Source: Leifsonia williamsii
GTDB taxonomy: Bacteria; Actinomycetota; Actinomycetes; Actinomycetales; Microbacteriaceae
DNA length: 64,000 nt
NCBI RefSeq assembly: GCF_030433685.1
Contig: NZ_JAROCF010000001.1
Location: 620,001 to 684,000, forward strand
Direction of reading: 5' to 3'
The position numbers were made by a program, and so were the translations under genes. Positions 18,203 to 25,687 of this stretch are shown in pieces. Position 1 is the first letter of the stretch. The number at the start of each line of letters is the position of its first letter. Under the pieces are notes generated by a model, which saw only the letters and a program-made list of their open reading frames with translations, did no database searches and was not told the DNA's origin.

Positions 18203-18490
18203 ATGATCGTCGTCACCCGACTGAACGACACCCAGTTCGCGGTCAACCCCGACCTGATCGAGCGCATCCACGCCAGTCCCGATACGACGCTGGTGATGGT
18301 GGACGGAGCCAAGTTCATCGTCACCGAGTCCATGGCCGAGGTGATCGAGAAGATCGCGACCTACCGGGCGCGCGTCATCGCGCTCGCCCACGACCTGCCT
18401 GCGGCAGGGCCGCGTCCGGTGCCCGCACCGGCGCTCGACCAGGCGGAGGGCGGCGTGCGCGCCGTCCCCCTGCGCGCGACCAAGAAGTAG
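18203..18490 (+). CDS. flbD: FlbD-family flagellar protein
   Basis: 95 aa. MIVVTRLNDTQFAVNPDLIERIHASPDT and FIVTESMAEVIEKIATYRAR are the small FlbD/YlzI family found beside motA in Gram-positive bacteria; the exact role is unknown. ATG 18203 has an AGGA site 9 nt upstream. An in-frame GTG at 18164, 5 nt from the promoter, would add 13 residues (VTAHPEPRPGFAP) and cannot be excluded. The C-terminal 30 residues are a Pro/Ala tail. First gene of the stator operon. Confidence 0.85.
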   Translation: MIVVTRLNDTQFAVNPDLIERIHASPDTTLVMVDGAKFIVTESMAEVIEKIATYRARVIALAHDLPAAGPRPVPAPALDQAEGGVRAVPLRATKK

Positions 18491-18523
18491 CGCGACCGAG
18501 AAAGCATCGAGAAGAGGCACAGC

Positions 18524-19345
18524 ATGGATCCGGCGACCATCATCGGTATCGTCCTGGCGTTCGGCGCCGTCGTGGCGATGGTGACGATGGAGGGCGCGCA
18601 CCTGAGCGCGCTGCTCCTCCCGGCCCCGATGGTGCTCGTCTTCGGCGCCACCATCGCCGTCGGCATCGCCAGCGGGACGATCAAGGACTTCCTGACCGCG
18701 GTGAAGTCGCTGCCGCGCGCCCTGCGCGGCAAGGTGGAACCACCGGCCAAGGTCATCGACGAGGTCGTGCGCCTCGCCGAGAAGGCGCGGTCGAGCGGCC
18801 TCCTGGCGATGGAGCAGGAGGCGGACGCTGTCGACGACCCGTTCCTCAAGCGCGCCCTGCAGAACATCGCCGACGGCACCGACGGCGACGAGCTGCGCGT
18901 GCTGCTGGAGGACGAGATCGCGACCCGCTCGCGAAAGGACCGCGTCGCCGCCAAGTTCTTCTCGGCGATGGGAGGCTACGCGCCGACCATCGGCATCATC
19001 GGCACGGTCGTCTCCCTGACGCACGTGCTGGAGAACCTGGCGGAGCCCGGCGAGCTGGGCCCGATGATCGCGAGCGCGTTCGTCGCGACGCTGTGGGGCC
19101 TCCTGTCGGCGAACTTCCTGTGGCTGCCGCTCGGCGCGCGCCTGCGCCGGCTCTCCGAGCTCGACGTCGAGCGCATGAACCTGCTGATGGAGGGGGTGCT
19201 CGCGGTCCAGGCCGGGAGCCAGCCGCGCCTCCTCGGCGAGCGCCTGCGCGCGATGGTGCCGGACGGCGACGGCAAGCCCGCGAAGGCCAAGGCGGCCACC
19301 GGTTCGAGCGCCGACCTCGGCCTCGGCGCCGAGGAAGCGGCCTGA
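18524..19345 (+). CDS. motA: Flagellar motor stator protein MotA
   Basis: 273 aa with four helices: two near the N-terminus (IIGIVLAFGAVVAMV, ALLLPAPMVLVFGATIAV) and two after the long cytoplasmic loop (GGYAPTIGIIGTVVSLTHVL, ATLWGLLSANFLWLPL). The conserved proline of the TM3 segment YAPTIGIIGTV is present. The cytoplasmic loop carries charged residues (RALRGKVEPPAK; EDEIATRSRKDR) that face FliG. MotA and MotB form the ion-driven stator. 33 nt after flbD, 1 nt before motB. Confidence 0.96.
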   Translation: MDPATIIGIVLAFGAVVAMVTMEGAHLSALLLPAPMVLVFGATIAVGIASGTIKDFLTAVKSLPRALRGKVEPPAKVIDEVVRLAEKARSSGLLAMEQEADAVDDPFLKRALQNIADGTDGDELRVLLEDEIATRSRKDRVAAKFFSAMGGYAPTIGIIGTVVSLTHVLENLAEPGELGPMIASAFVATLWGLLSANFLWLPLGARLRRLSELDVERMNLLMEGVLAVQAGSQPRLLGERLRAMVPDGDGKPAKAKAATGSSADLGLGAEEAA

Positions 19346-19346
19346 C

Positions 19347-20168
19347 ATGTCCGCGCGTCGCCGCCGCAAGCACGAGGAGCCGGAGGAGCACGAGAACGAG
19401 GAGCGCTGGATGGCCTCCTACATGGACATGGTCACCGTCCTCATGTGCATGTTCATCGTGCTGTTCGCCATGTCGACGGTCGACGCGAAGAAGTTCGAGG
19501 CGCTGAAGAACTCGCTGGCCACCGGCTTCGGCCAGGTGAAGACCGAGAAGGTGGACACCGCCTCCGGTGTCGTCGTCCCTCCGGCACACGTCGACCAGAA
19601 GGGCGACACGACCGATTTCGCCCTGGCGCAGCGCGAGGCGCAGAACCTCGAGCGGCTGAAGGACAAGATCCAGGCCGCCCTGACCCACGAGGGGCTGCAG
19701 GACGCCGTGCAGCTCAAGATCGACGAGCGCGGACTGACGATCGGCCTGGTCGGCGGGTCGACGTTCTTCGCCTCCAACCGCGCCGAGCTGAGCCCGCAGG
19801 CGGTCGGCGTGCTCGACGCGATCGGCCCGATCCTGGGACCGGAGGCGTATCAGGTGTCCGTGGAGGGTCACGCCGACTCCCGCGCGCCAGGCGCCCCCTA
19901 CCCGACCAACTGGGAGCTGGCCGCCGGCCGGTCGACCAGTGTGCTGCGCCACCTCGTGGAGCAGGACGGCTTCCCGCAGGAGCGCATCGCCGCCATCAGC
20001 TACGGCTCGGCCCGCCCGCTCGACACCGCCCGCGGGGCCAGCGACCAGGAGCTCGCCCTGAACCGCCGCGTCGACATCGTCGTGCTGTCGAACCAGCCGG
20101 AGCGCATCCGTCAGCTCATCCCGCAGGCGCTGCAGAGCACGGCTCCGGCGGGCACCACCACGGGCTGA
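19347..20168 (+). CDS. motB: Flagellar motor stator protein MotB
   Basis: 273 aa. A short basic cytoplasmic tail is followed by the single helix WMASYMDMVTVLMCMFIVLFAMS, in which D27-type aspartate of YMDMVTVL is the ion-binding residue. The plug/linker region is followed by an OmpA-like peptidoglycan-binding domain (FASNRAELSPQAVGVLD, VEGHADSR, NWELAAGRSTSVLRHL). The pattern suits a proton-driven stator. No fliL gene follows, unlike many flagellar operons. Confidence 0.96.
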   Translation: MSARRRRKHEEPEEHENEERWMASYMDMVTVLMCMFIVLFAMSTVDAKKFEALKNSLATGFGQVKTEKVDTASGVVVPPAHVDQKGDTTDFALAQREAQNLERLKDKIQAALTHEGLQDAVQLKIDERGLTIGLVGGSTFFASNRAELSPQAVGVLDAIGPILGPEAYQVSVEGHADSRAPGAPYPTNWELAAGRSTSVLRHLVEQDGFPQERIAAISYGSARPLDTARGASDQELALNRRVDIVVLSNQPERIRQLIPQALQSTAPAGTTTG

Positions 20169-20170
20169 GC

Positions 20171-20237
20171 CGCTCCTCCCAGCTGCGGGTTCGCTCCTCC
20201 CGGCTGCGGCTTCGCTCCTCCCGGCTGCGGCTTCGCT
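20171..20237 (+). repeat. 21-bp tandem repeat, 3.2 copies
   Basis: Three head-to-tail units (20171-20191, 20192-20212, 20213-20233) of CGCTCCTCCCGGCTGCGGCTT, the first with two changes, plus a 4-base fourth copy. It fills the gap between motB and the acyltransferase-like gene. Each unit contains GCCGnGAGGAGCG on the other strand. Role unknown; possibly slippage-derived. Confidence 0.85.
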
Positions 20238-20263
20238 GGGATCGCGCGCACGAGGGGCCCGGG

Positions 20264-21463
20264 ATGCGGGAGGCTGTCGCTGTGCAACTGACGGCATCCG
20301 GCGCCCGGCTCGCGGGCCTCGACCTGGCGCGGTTCCTCGCGATCGCCGGGATGATCGTCGCCCACACGGTTCCCTACGACCAGCAGGGACCGGTGGCCGG
20401 CTGGCTCGTGACCGGCAACGCGTCGACCCTGTTCGCCGTGGTGAGCGGGTTCAGCGTGGCTCTTGCCTCCCGGCGGTACCTGGAGGCCGGGGAGGCGTGG
20501 GCGGCCCGCGCGGCCCTCCTCGCGCGGGGCGGCTGCGTCGTCGCCGTCGGTCTCGTGCTCGCGGTGCTGCAGCAGCAGGCCGTGATCGTGCTCGTCTACC
20601 TGGGTGTCGCGATGTGGCTGGCCGTGCCGCTGCTGACCGCCCGGCGCTGGATCGTCCTCAGCGTGTGCGCGGTGCTCGCGCTCGTCGTGCCGGTGCTGAA
20701 CTGGTGGCTGCGCGACGACCTGCAGACCATCTCGGAGCTGTGGTCCCCCGGCTTCCTCGACCTCGGCGACCCGCTGAAGCTCGTGCGGGCCGTGCTGCTG
20801 ACCGGCACGTACCCGGCGCTGACGTGGCTGGTGTACCTCCTCGTCGGGATGCTGCTCGGACGGGCGGCGATCGCCTCCGTCGCCGCGGGCCGCGCGACGC
20901 GTTTCGCCGGCACGCTGGCGGGGGCCGGCGCTGTGACCGCTTTCGTCGCCGCCGTCCTCTCGACGGCCGCCCTCACGCTGCTCCCGGCCGCGGCCGACCC
21001 GGGTGAGGCCCAGGAGTATGGCGGCCCGACCGGGGACGCGACCGGCATCCTGCTCGGCCTCCCGCACTCCGGCACGGTCCTCGACCTGCTGCGCGGCCTC
21101 GGCGTCAGCGCGGCCGTCGTCGGACTATGCCTGCTGCTGCTCGCCCTCCTGCCGCGGGCGGCCTCCCTGCTGCGGCCCTTCATCGCGGCCGGGGCGGCGC
21201 CGCTCAGCGCCTATGTGCTGCACATCCTGACCCTCGCCGTGATCGCGGCGCTCGCCTCCACCCTCCCGCTCGGCGATGAGCCCTGGTGGGTGGCGGGATG
21301 GGGTGCCGCGCTCCTGAACATCGCCATCGTCAGCGCGCTGGGGGCCCTGCTCGCCGTGTTCCGCGTGCGCGGGCCGTTCGAGATCGCGGTGAGCCGGGCG
21401 GCCGCGGCGGCGGGGCGCTCTGCGACGCAGGCGCGCGCGGATCGGGCGCGCTCGGGAGGTTGA
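20264..21463 (+). CDS. Multi-helix membrane protein, acyltransferase/DUF418-like
   Basis: 399 aa from ATG 20264. A GTG at 20282 with a better-spaced GGGAGG site is the alternative start and would remove six residues. The first helix RLAGLDLARFLAIAGMIVAHT has the R-x-x-x-LD-x-R-x-LA pattern of membrane acyltransferases and DUF418/DUF1624 proteins; about ten helices follow. The segment PLSAYVLHILTLAVIA near the end is also typical. The family acylates envelope components, but the substrate is not predictable. It follows motB without a visible terminator and is convergent, 7 nt away, with arsR. Confidence 0.75.
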   Translation: MREAVAVQLTASGARLAGLDLARFLAIAGMIVAHTVPYDQQGPVAGWLVTGNASTLFAVVSGFSVALASRRYLEAGEAWAARAALLARGGCVVAVGLVLAVLQQQAVIVLVYLGVAMWLAVPLLTARRWIVLSVCAVLALVVPVLNWWLRDDLQTISELWSPGFLDLGDPLKLVRAVLLTGTYPALTWLVYLLVGMLLGRAAIASVAAGRATRFAGTLAGAGAVTAFVAAVLSTAALTLLPAAADPGEAQEYGGPTGDATGILLGLPHSGTVLDLLRGLGVSAAVVGLCLLLLALLPRAASLLRPFIAAGAAPLSAYVLHILTLAVIAALASTLPLGDEPWWVAGWGAALLNIAIVSALGALLAVFRVRGPFEIAVSRAAAAAGRSATQARADRARSGG

Positions 21464-21470
21464 GACGGCC

Positions 21471-21821
21471 TCACACCCCCGCGAGGAACGAGGCGACCGC
21501 GTCGAGCGAGCCGGGGACGATGCGGTAGTACGCCCATGTGCCCCGCTTGGACCGGGTCAGGTAGCCGCCCCCGACGAGGATCTTGAGGTGGTGCGACACC
21601 GTCGGCTGCGACAGCCCGAGCGGCTCCGTGAGATCGCACACACAGGCCTCGCCGTCGTCGTGTGCGGCAACCATCGACAGCAGCCGCAGGCGCGCGGGAT
21701 CGGCGAGCGCCTTCATCGCCTTCGCGACCGAGACCGCGTTCTCCTCGCTGATCACCTCGCGCGTGATGGGCGCGCAGCACGCCTGCAGATCGCGCAGCGG
21801 CAGCAGCTCGGTGGTCGTCAT
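21471..21821 (-). CDS. arsR: ArsR-family arsenic/metal-responsive repressor
   Basis: 116 aa. Winged helix: AKAMKALADPARLRLLSMVA, DLTEPLGLSQPTVSHHLKIL (recognition helix), wing GGYLTRSKRGTWAYYRI. Thiol ligands are the CC pair of QACCAPI near the N-terminus and the EACVCDL motif at the start of the alpha-3 region, the classical As(III)/Sb(III) site. ATG 21821 is followed upstream by a perfect palindromic operator, giving autorepression and control of the divergent peptide-arsC genes. Confidence 0.92.
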   Translation of the reverse strand: MTTTELLPLRDLQACCAPITREVISEENAVSVAKAMKALADPARLRLLSMVAAHDDGEACVCDLTEPLGLSQPTVSHHLKILVGGGYLTRSKRGTWAYYRIVPGSLDAVASFLAGV

Positions 21822-21837
21822 GGGTCGATTCTCGCCG

Positions 21838-21861
21838 ATACATTGACAAACGTCAATGTAT
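21838..21861. promoter_or_regulatory. ArsR-type operator 1 (perfect inverted repeat)
   Basis: ATACATTGAC-AAAC-GTCAATGTAT: perfect 10-bp arms, 4-bp spacer, 17 nt upstream of the arsR ATG. The ATTGAC/GTCAAT core is like known ArsR/SmtB-family sites. Confidence 0.85.
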
Positions 21862-21875
21862 TCGTTCACCCTTGG

Positions 21876-21897
21876 TTCATCGACAAGCGTCGATGAA
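21876..21897. promoter_or_regulatory. ArsR-type operator 2 (inverted repeat)
   Basis: TTCATCGAC-AAGC-GTCGATGAA: perfect 9-bp arms with a 4-bp spacer, a diverged copy of operator 1. It lies directly in front of the ribosome site of the Cys-rich peptide gene, so it may control the plus-strand transcript. Centres of the two sites are 37 bp apart. Confidence 0.75.
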
Positions 21898-21912
21898 GAA
21901 GGGAGAATCATC

Positions 21913-21981
21913 ATGGGATGCTGCGACACCGACGAGTGCCAGGTTCTGCCGGACGGCTCCTGCTCGCCCGACTGCTGCTGA
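21913..21981 (+). CDS. Six-cysteine micropeptide between ArsR operators and arsC
   Basis: 22 aa encoded by ATG 21913 to TGA 21981, preceded by a strong AAGGGAG site at about 12 nt. Six of 22 residues are Cys: a CC pair at 3-4, single Cys at 9 and 17, and a terminal CC pair at 21-22, with four Asp and no basic residue. It lies immediately after the second ArsR-type operator and 83 nt before arsC, so it should be induced with arsC. The composition suggests a metallothionein-like As(III) or metal binder. It is too short for family assignment. It is a prediction from ribosome site, context and composition. Confidence 0.6.
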   Translation: MGCCDTDECQVLPDGSCSPDCC

Positions 21982-22064
21982 CACCGCCCGGGCCGCCGCC
22001 CGCGCCACCCGGCCCGGCGGCGGCCCCACCCCGACACCCCCGCACCTCGACACGAAGAGAGACA

Positions 22065-22478
22065 ATGACCACCCCCTCCCGCCCCGCCGTCCTGTTCGTC
22101 TGCGTGCACAACGCCGGCCGATCGCAGATGGCCGCCGGCTACCTGCGCGAGCTCGCCGGCGACCGCGTCGACGTGCTCTCCGCCGGGTCCGAGCCCGCGG
22201 ACCGCCTCAACCCCGTCGCGGTGGAGGCGATGGCAGAGGAGGGCATCGACATCACGGCGAACACGCCCGCGATCCTGACGACCGAGGCCGTGCGGGAGTC
22301 CGATGTCGTCATCACGATGGGCTGCGGCGACACCTGCCCGATCTTCCCGGGCAAGCGCTACGAGGACTGGGAGCTGACCGACCCGGCCGGACTCCCCCTC
22401 GACCAGGTCCGCCCGATCCGCGACGACATCCGCCGCCGGGTGGAGGCGCTGGTCGCGGAGCTGACGCCGGCCGACTGA
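22065..22478 (+). CDS. arsC: Arsenate reductase, low-molecular-weight phosphatase type
   Basis: 137 aa. The phosphatase loop CVHNAGRSQMA places the nucleophile C13, and VITMGCGDTCPIFPGKRYEDW supplies C87 and C91 as possible resolving cysteines. LTDPAGLPLDQVRPIRDDI is the usual Asp-containing end motif. In actinobacteria such enzymes reduce arsenate with mycothiol/mycoredoxin or thioredoxin; which partner is used here cannot be seen. ATG at 22065 follows GAAGAGAG. No arsB, acr3 or arsA lies in the window. Confidence 0.92.
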   Translation: MTTPSRPAVLFVCVHNAGRSQMAAGYLRELAGDRVDVLSAGSEPADRLNPVAVEAMAEEGIDITANTPAILTTEAVRESDVVITMGCGDTCPIFPGKRYEDWELTDPAGLPLDQVRPIRDDIRRRVEALVAELTPAD

Positions 22479-22484
22479 GCGCGC

Positions 22485-22991
22485 TCAGCCCGCCGTGCGG
22501 AACGCAAACCTGTCCCCCGGCTCGAATCGGTACTCCCCGTCGCACCGGTACCCGCGCAACCACTCGCGACCGTCCACCACCCGGAGGTAGAAGCCCTTCG
22601 GGTACTCGTCGTCCTCGCTCAGCGGCGCCGCGGCGACCTTGATCGCGCCCGCCGGCGACCTCCCCGCCGACAGCACGGAGTCGGGAGCCTCGGCCTGCGA
22701 GTCCAGCGCCAGCCGGAGGTACGGGCCGGTGTCGGGCGGGCACAGCGCGAGCCCCTGCTTCTGCGCGGCGGCGAACACCTCGGACAGGGTGCCGCCACTC
22801 GGACGCAGGTCGGCGACATCCCGCTCGACGATGTGGACCGGCTCGGCCTCGCGCCGATCGAAGACGGAGTGCTCGAGCAGCTGTTCGGCGTAGGCGTTGA
22901 GGAGGACGCCGCGGGCCTCCAACGCCTCCCGGAGTTCGGAGCGCGTGAGCCCGCCGACGTCGAGCGTGCCCGGTTCGGTTGCGCTGGTCAC
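22485..22991 (-). CDS. Conserved hypothetical protein
   Basis: 168 aa from GTG 22991. I recognise the sequence pattern (ELREALEARGVLLNAYAEQL, GLALCPPDTGPYLRLALDSQ, DEYPKGFYLRVVDGREWLRG, YRCDGEYRFEPGDRFAFRT) from scattered bacterial proteins of similar size, but I know no function. The middle has a helix-rich part, and the C-terminal 60 residues look like a small beta domain. Soluble, no signal peptide. It is convergent with arsC (6 nt gap) and downstream of the cation efflux gene on the same strand. Confidence 0.7.
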   Translation of the reverse strand: MTSATEPGTLDVGGLTRSELREALEARGVLLNAYAEQLLEHSVFDRREAEPVHIVERDVADLRPSGGTLSEVFAAAQKQGLALCPPDTGPYLRLALDSQAEAPDSVLSAGRSPAGAIKVAAAPLSEDDEYPKGFYLRVVDGREWLRGYRCDGEYRFEPGDRFAFRTAG

Positions 22992-23017
22992 GTCTCGACC
23001 GTAGCGGGGTCGGGCGG

Positions 23018-24058
23018 TCAGCGCTGCGCCGCCTGCACCTCCACCGTCAGGTCGTCCAGGTTGCGGAGGTGACCGGAGGCGTGCCGGCGGGCCGCCGCTG
23101 AGATGTCCTGCGCCTCGGCCAATCCGGTCGCCGCGACGACGACGGTCGCCGTCCCCTGCAGGCGGTGTCCGATCCAGCGCAACTGGACCCGTGGCACCGC
23201 GAGCACGCCCTCCGTGCCTGCGAGCGCGTGCTCCAGCCGGTGCACCAGCTCCGGCTCGATGCCGTCCATCAGGCGACGGCCGATGCTGCGGACGGTGCCC
23301 CAGAGCAGGATCAGGATGGCGGCCGAGATCAGCAGGCCGACGACCGGGTCCGCCCACGGCAGCCCTGCCATCACGCCGAGCGCGCCGAGAACCACGGCCA
23401 GCGACGTGAAGCCGTCGATCCGGGCGTGCACACCGTCGGCGACGAGCGCGGCGGACCCGATCCGCCGGCCCACCCGGATCCGGTAGATCGCGACCGCCTC
23501 GTTGCCCGCGAAGCCGATCACACCCGCCGCGACCACCCACCACAGGTTGTGCAGCGGCTGCGGGTGCACGAAGCGGTCGATCGACTGCCACGCCGCCACG
23601 ACGGCCGACAGCGCGACGACCGCGATGATGAACAGCCCGGCCAGATCCTCCGCGCGACCGAACCCGAACGTGTACCGGCTGGTCGCGGCGCGGCGCCCCA
23701 GCACGAAGGCGACCCAGAGCGGGATGGCGGTCAGCGCGTCCGAGAAGTTGTGGACCGTGTCCGCCAGCAGCGCGACCGAACCGCTGATCAGCACCACACC
23801 GAGCTGAAGCAGGGTCGTGCCGAGCAGGATGACCAGGCTGATGACGAGCGCACGCACGCCGACATTGCTCGCCTCCAGGGCATCGTCGATGGAGTCGGCC
23901 GCGTCGTGCGAGTGCGGGACGAAGAGCTCGTGGAGGAATCCGCGGATGCCGGAGGGATGGTCGTGGCCGTGCTCGTGGGAGTGCTCGTGGCCGTGCTCAT
24001 GCGCGTGCGCGTGCCCGTGCTCGTGCGAGTGACCATGCCCGTCAACGCCCGCGCTCAC
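23018..24058 (-). CDS. Cation diffusion facilitator (Zn/Co/Ni efflux)
   Basis: 346 aa. The first 35 residues contain about 14 His in HGH/HEH runs, a metal-buffering tail. Six helices follow; the metal site is HNFSD (TM2, ALLADTVHNFSDALTAIP) and HARID in TM5 (ALVADGVHARIDGFTSL), where the canonical second pair is HxxxD. A cytoplasmic CTD ends the protein (IEPELVHRLEHALAGTEGVL). The H/D set suits Zn or a similar divalent ion. The GTG start overlaps the arsR2 stop (GTGA), so repressor and pump are coupled. Confidence 0.92.
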   Translation of the reverse strand: MSAGVDGHGHSHEHGHAHAHEHGHEHSHEHGHDHPSGIRGFLHELFVPHSHDAADSIDDALEASNVGVRALVISLVILLGTTLLQLGVVLISGSVALLADTVHNFSDALTAIPLWVAFVLGRRAATSRYTFGFGRAEDLAGLFIIAVVALSAVVAAWQSIDRFVHPQPLHNLWWVVAAGVIGFAGNEAVAIYRIRVGRRIGSAALVADGVHARIDGFTSLAVVLGALGVMAGLPWADPVVGLLISAAILILLWGTVRSIGRRLMDGIEPELVHRLEHALAGTEGVLAVPRVQLRWIGHRLQGTATVVVAATGLAEAQDISAAARRHASGHLRNLDDLTVEVQAAQR

Positions 24059-24450
24059 CGTGCCTCCCCGCCGGCGACCGCCTCGTCCTGAAGCGCCGCC
24101 TCCGCGTGGTGGTGCCGCGGGGTTCCACCCAGCGAGTGCTCCGCCTGCAGGATGGCGTCGGACACCAGCCGGCTCGCATGCTCGTTCTCGAGCCGGTAGA
24201 ACACCCGCTGCCCCTGCTGGCGCGTCGCGACGATCCGCGCCAGCCGGAGCTTCGCGAGGTGCTGCGAGACCGCGGCCGACGGCTTGTCGAGGATGTCGGC
24301 GAGGTGATTGACCGAGAGCTCGCCGGCGTCGCGCAGGGCGAGGATGATCCGCACTCGCGTGGCATCGGCGAGCATGCCGAACACCTCGACGGCCTGCTCG
24401 ACGAACTGGCTGTCGGGCAGCCTCCCGCATATCGGCTTATCTGCATCCAT
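24055..24450 (-). CDS. ArsR/SmtB-family metal repressor of the efflux gene
   Basis: 131 aa from ATG 24450. Winged helix: EVFGMLADATRVRIILALRD, LADILDKPSAAVSQHLAKLR, wing ARIVATRQQGQRVFYRLEN. The C-terminal helix region has HASRLVSDAILQAEHSL and a GGTPRHHHAEA His cluster, suggesting an alpha-5 or C-terminal divalent metal site as in NmtR/CzrA rather than a thiol site. An inverted repeat overlaps the start codon. It lies only 36 nt after flgE on the same strand. Confidence 0.88.
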   Translation of the reverse strand: MDADKPICGRLPDSQFVEQAVEVFGMLADATRVRIILALRDAGELSVNHLADILDKPSAAVSQHLAKLRLARIVATRQQGQRVFYRLENEHASRLVSDAILQAEHSLGGTPRHHHAEAALQDEAVAGGEAR

Positions 24451-24459
24451 ACGCAGATA
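24438..24459. promoter_or_regulatory. Putative operator of metal-efflux operon
   Basis: TATCTGC-N8-GCAGATA inverted repeat covering the arsR2 start codon. Its arms resemble ArsR/SmtB-family operators. Binding there would block both initiation of transcription near the ATG and translation start access. Confidence 0.6.
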
Positions 24460-24486
24460 CAAACATGCCGACGCGGGAGACGCAAA

Positions 24487-25659
24487 CTACCGCTTCAGGT
24501 TCGTCAGCTCCTGCAGCACCTCGTCCGACGTCGTGATGATGCGCGCGTTGGCCTGGAAGCCGCGCTGCGCCACGATCAGGTTGGTGAACTCCTGCGAGAG
24601 GTCGACGTTCGACATCTCGAGGGAGCCGCCCTGGAGGTTGCCGAGGCCGTCCTCGCCCGGCCCGCCGATCTGCGCCGCGCCCGAGTTGACGGTCGCCCGG
24701 TAGGTCGAGCCGCCGGCCTTCTCGAGGCCGCCCGGGTTCACGAAGGTGGCCAGCGCGATACGGGCGACGGCCTGCTTGTCGCCGTTGGAGTAGAGGCCGA
24801 TGATCGTGCCGTCCTTCGAGAGGGTGAAGGACTCCAGCGTTCCGGCCGCGCGGCCGTTCTGGGTGCCGAAGGCGACCGTCGTGAGGCCCGAGAAGCCGGA
24901 GACCTTCGACAGGTCGACCGTGACGGGGCCGATGGCGAGGGTGCCGCCGCCCGTCAGGACGCCGTTGTTGAAGGTGACCGTTCCGTTCGCGGTGGCGCCG
25001 TTCGGGCCCGTGCCGACCACGTTCCACGCGTTACCGGCCTTGGTGAAGGTCAGGGTGAGCTTGCTCTCGGTGCCGTTCGCGTCGAAGACCGAGATGTCGC
25101 GCACGAGCTGCGTGCCGTCAGCGGCGTCCGAGGGGAGGTTGCCGGTCACGTTGGCGCCGGTGGTCGCGGACGCCGGGGCGACCGACTTGAGCGGGATGGT
25201 GACATCGGTCAGCGCGCCGCCCTGCTGGATGGTGCCGTTGACCGCGTTCCAGCCCTGCAGGATCGCGCCGCCGGGGCCGACCAGGCGGCCGAGCGAGTCC
25301 GGGTCGAACGATCCGGCGCGGGTGTAGACGTTCTCGCCGCCGACGTTCGCGACGAAGAAGCCGTCGCCGTTGATCATCATGTCGGTGGGGCGGCCGGTCG
25401 CCTGCGCGGCGCCCTGCGTGAAGTTGGTGGAGATGCCGGCCACCAGCACGCCGAGGCCGATCTGGGCCGGGTTCGTGCCTCCCGTCTCCGCCTGCGCGGC
25501 GCCGGCGCCCTGCACGAGCTGCGAGAGGGTGTCCTGGAACTGCACGGCCGAGGACTTGAACGCGGTCGTGTTGACGTTGGCGATGTTGTTGCCGGTGACG
25601 TCGAGCATGGTCTGGTGCGAGCGGAGTCCGGAGATGCCGGAGTAGAGCGAGCGGAGCAT
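24487..25659 (-). CDS. flgE: Flagellar hook protein FlgE
   Basis: 390 aa. The N-terminus MLRSLYSGISGLRSHQTMLD and NNIANVNTTAFKSS is the rod/hook family signature; the C-terminus SLEMSNVDLSQEFTNLIVAQ, RGFQANARIITTSDEVLQEL is the matching coiled-coil. The middle (about 130-300) is Gly/Thr-rich and forms the exposed domain. It is the last gene of the flgB-to-flgE operon, 28 nt after flgD. There is no visible terminator before the metal repressor gene downstream. Confidence 0.95.
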   Translation of the reverse strand: MLRSLYSGISGLRSHQTMLDVTGNNIANVNTTAFKSSAVQFQDTLSQLVQGAGAAQAETGGTNPAQIGLGVLVAGISTNFTQGAAQATGRPTDMMINGDGFFVANVGGENVYTRAGSFDPDSLGRLVGPGGAILQGWNAVNGTIQQGGALTDVTIPLKSVAPASATTGANVTGNLPSDAADGTQLVRDISVFDANGTESKLTLTFTKAGNAWNVVGTGPNGATANGTVTFNNGVLTGGGTLAIGPVTVDLSKVSGFSGLTTVAFGTQNGRAAGTLESFTLSKDGTIIGLYSNGDKQAVARIALATFVNPGGLEKAGGSTYRATVNSGAAQIGGPGEDGLGNLQGGSLEMSNVDLSQEFTNLIVAQRGFQANARIITTSDEVLQELTNLKR

Positions 25660-25687
25660 GGCGCTGCCTTTCTGGTCGGTAGGGAGG

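Noticed and set aside
23948..24040. Periodic CTCGTG/CATGCGC repeats as a CRISPR or satellite
   Set aside because: They encode the His-rich (HGHEH) N-terminus of the cation efflux protein.
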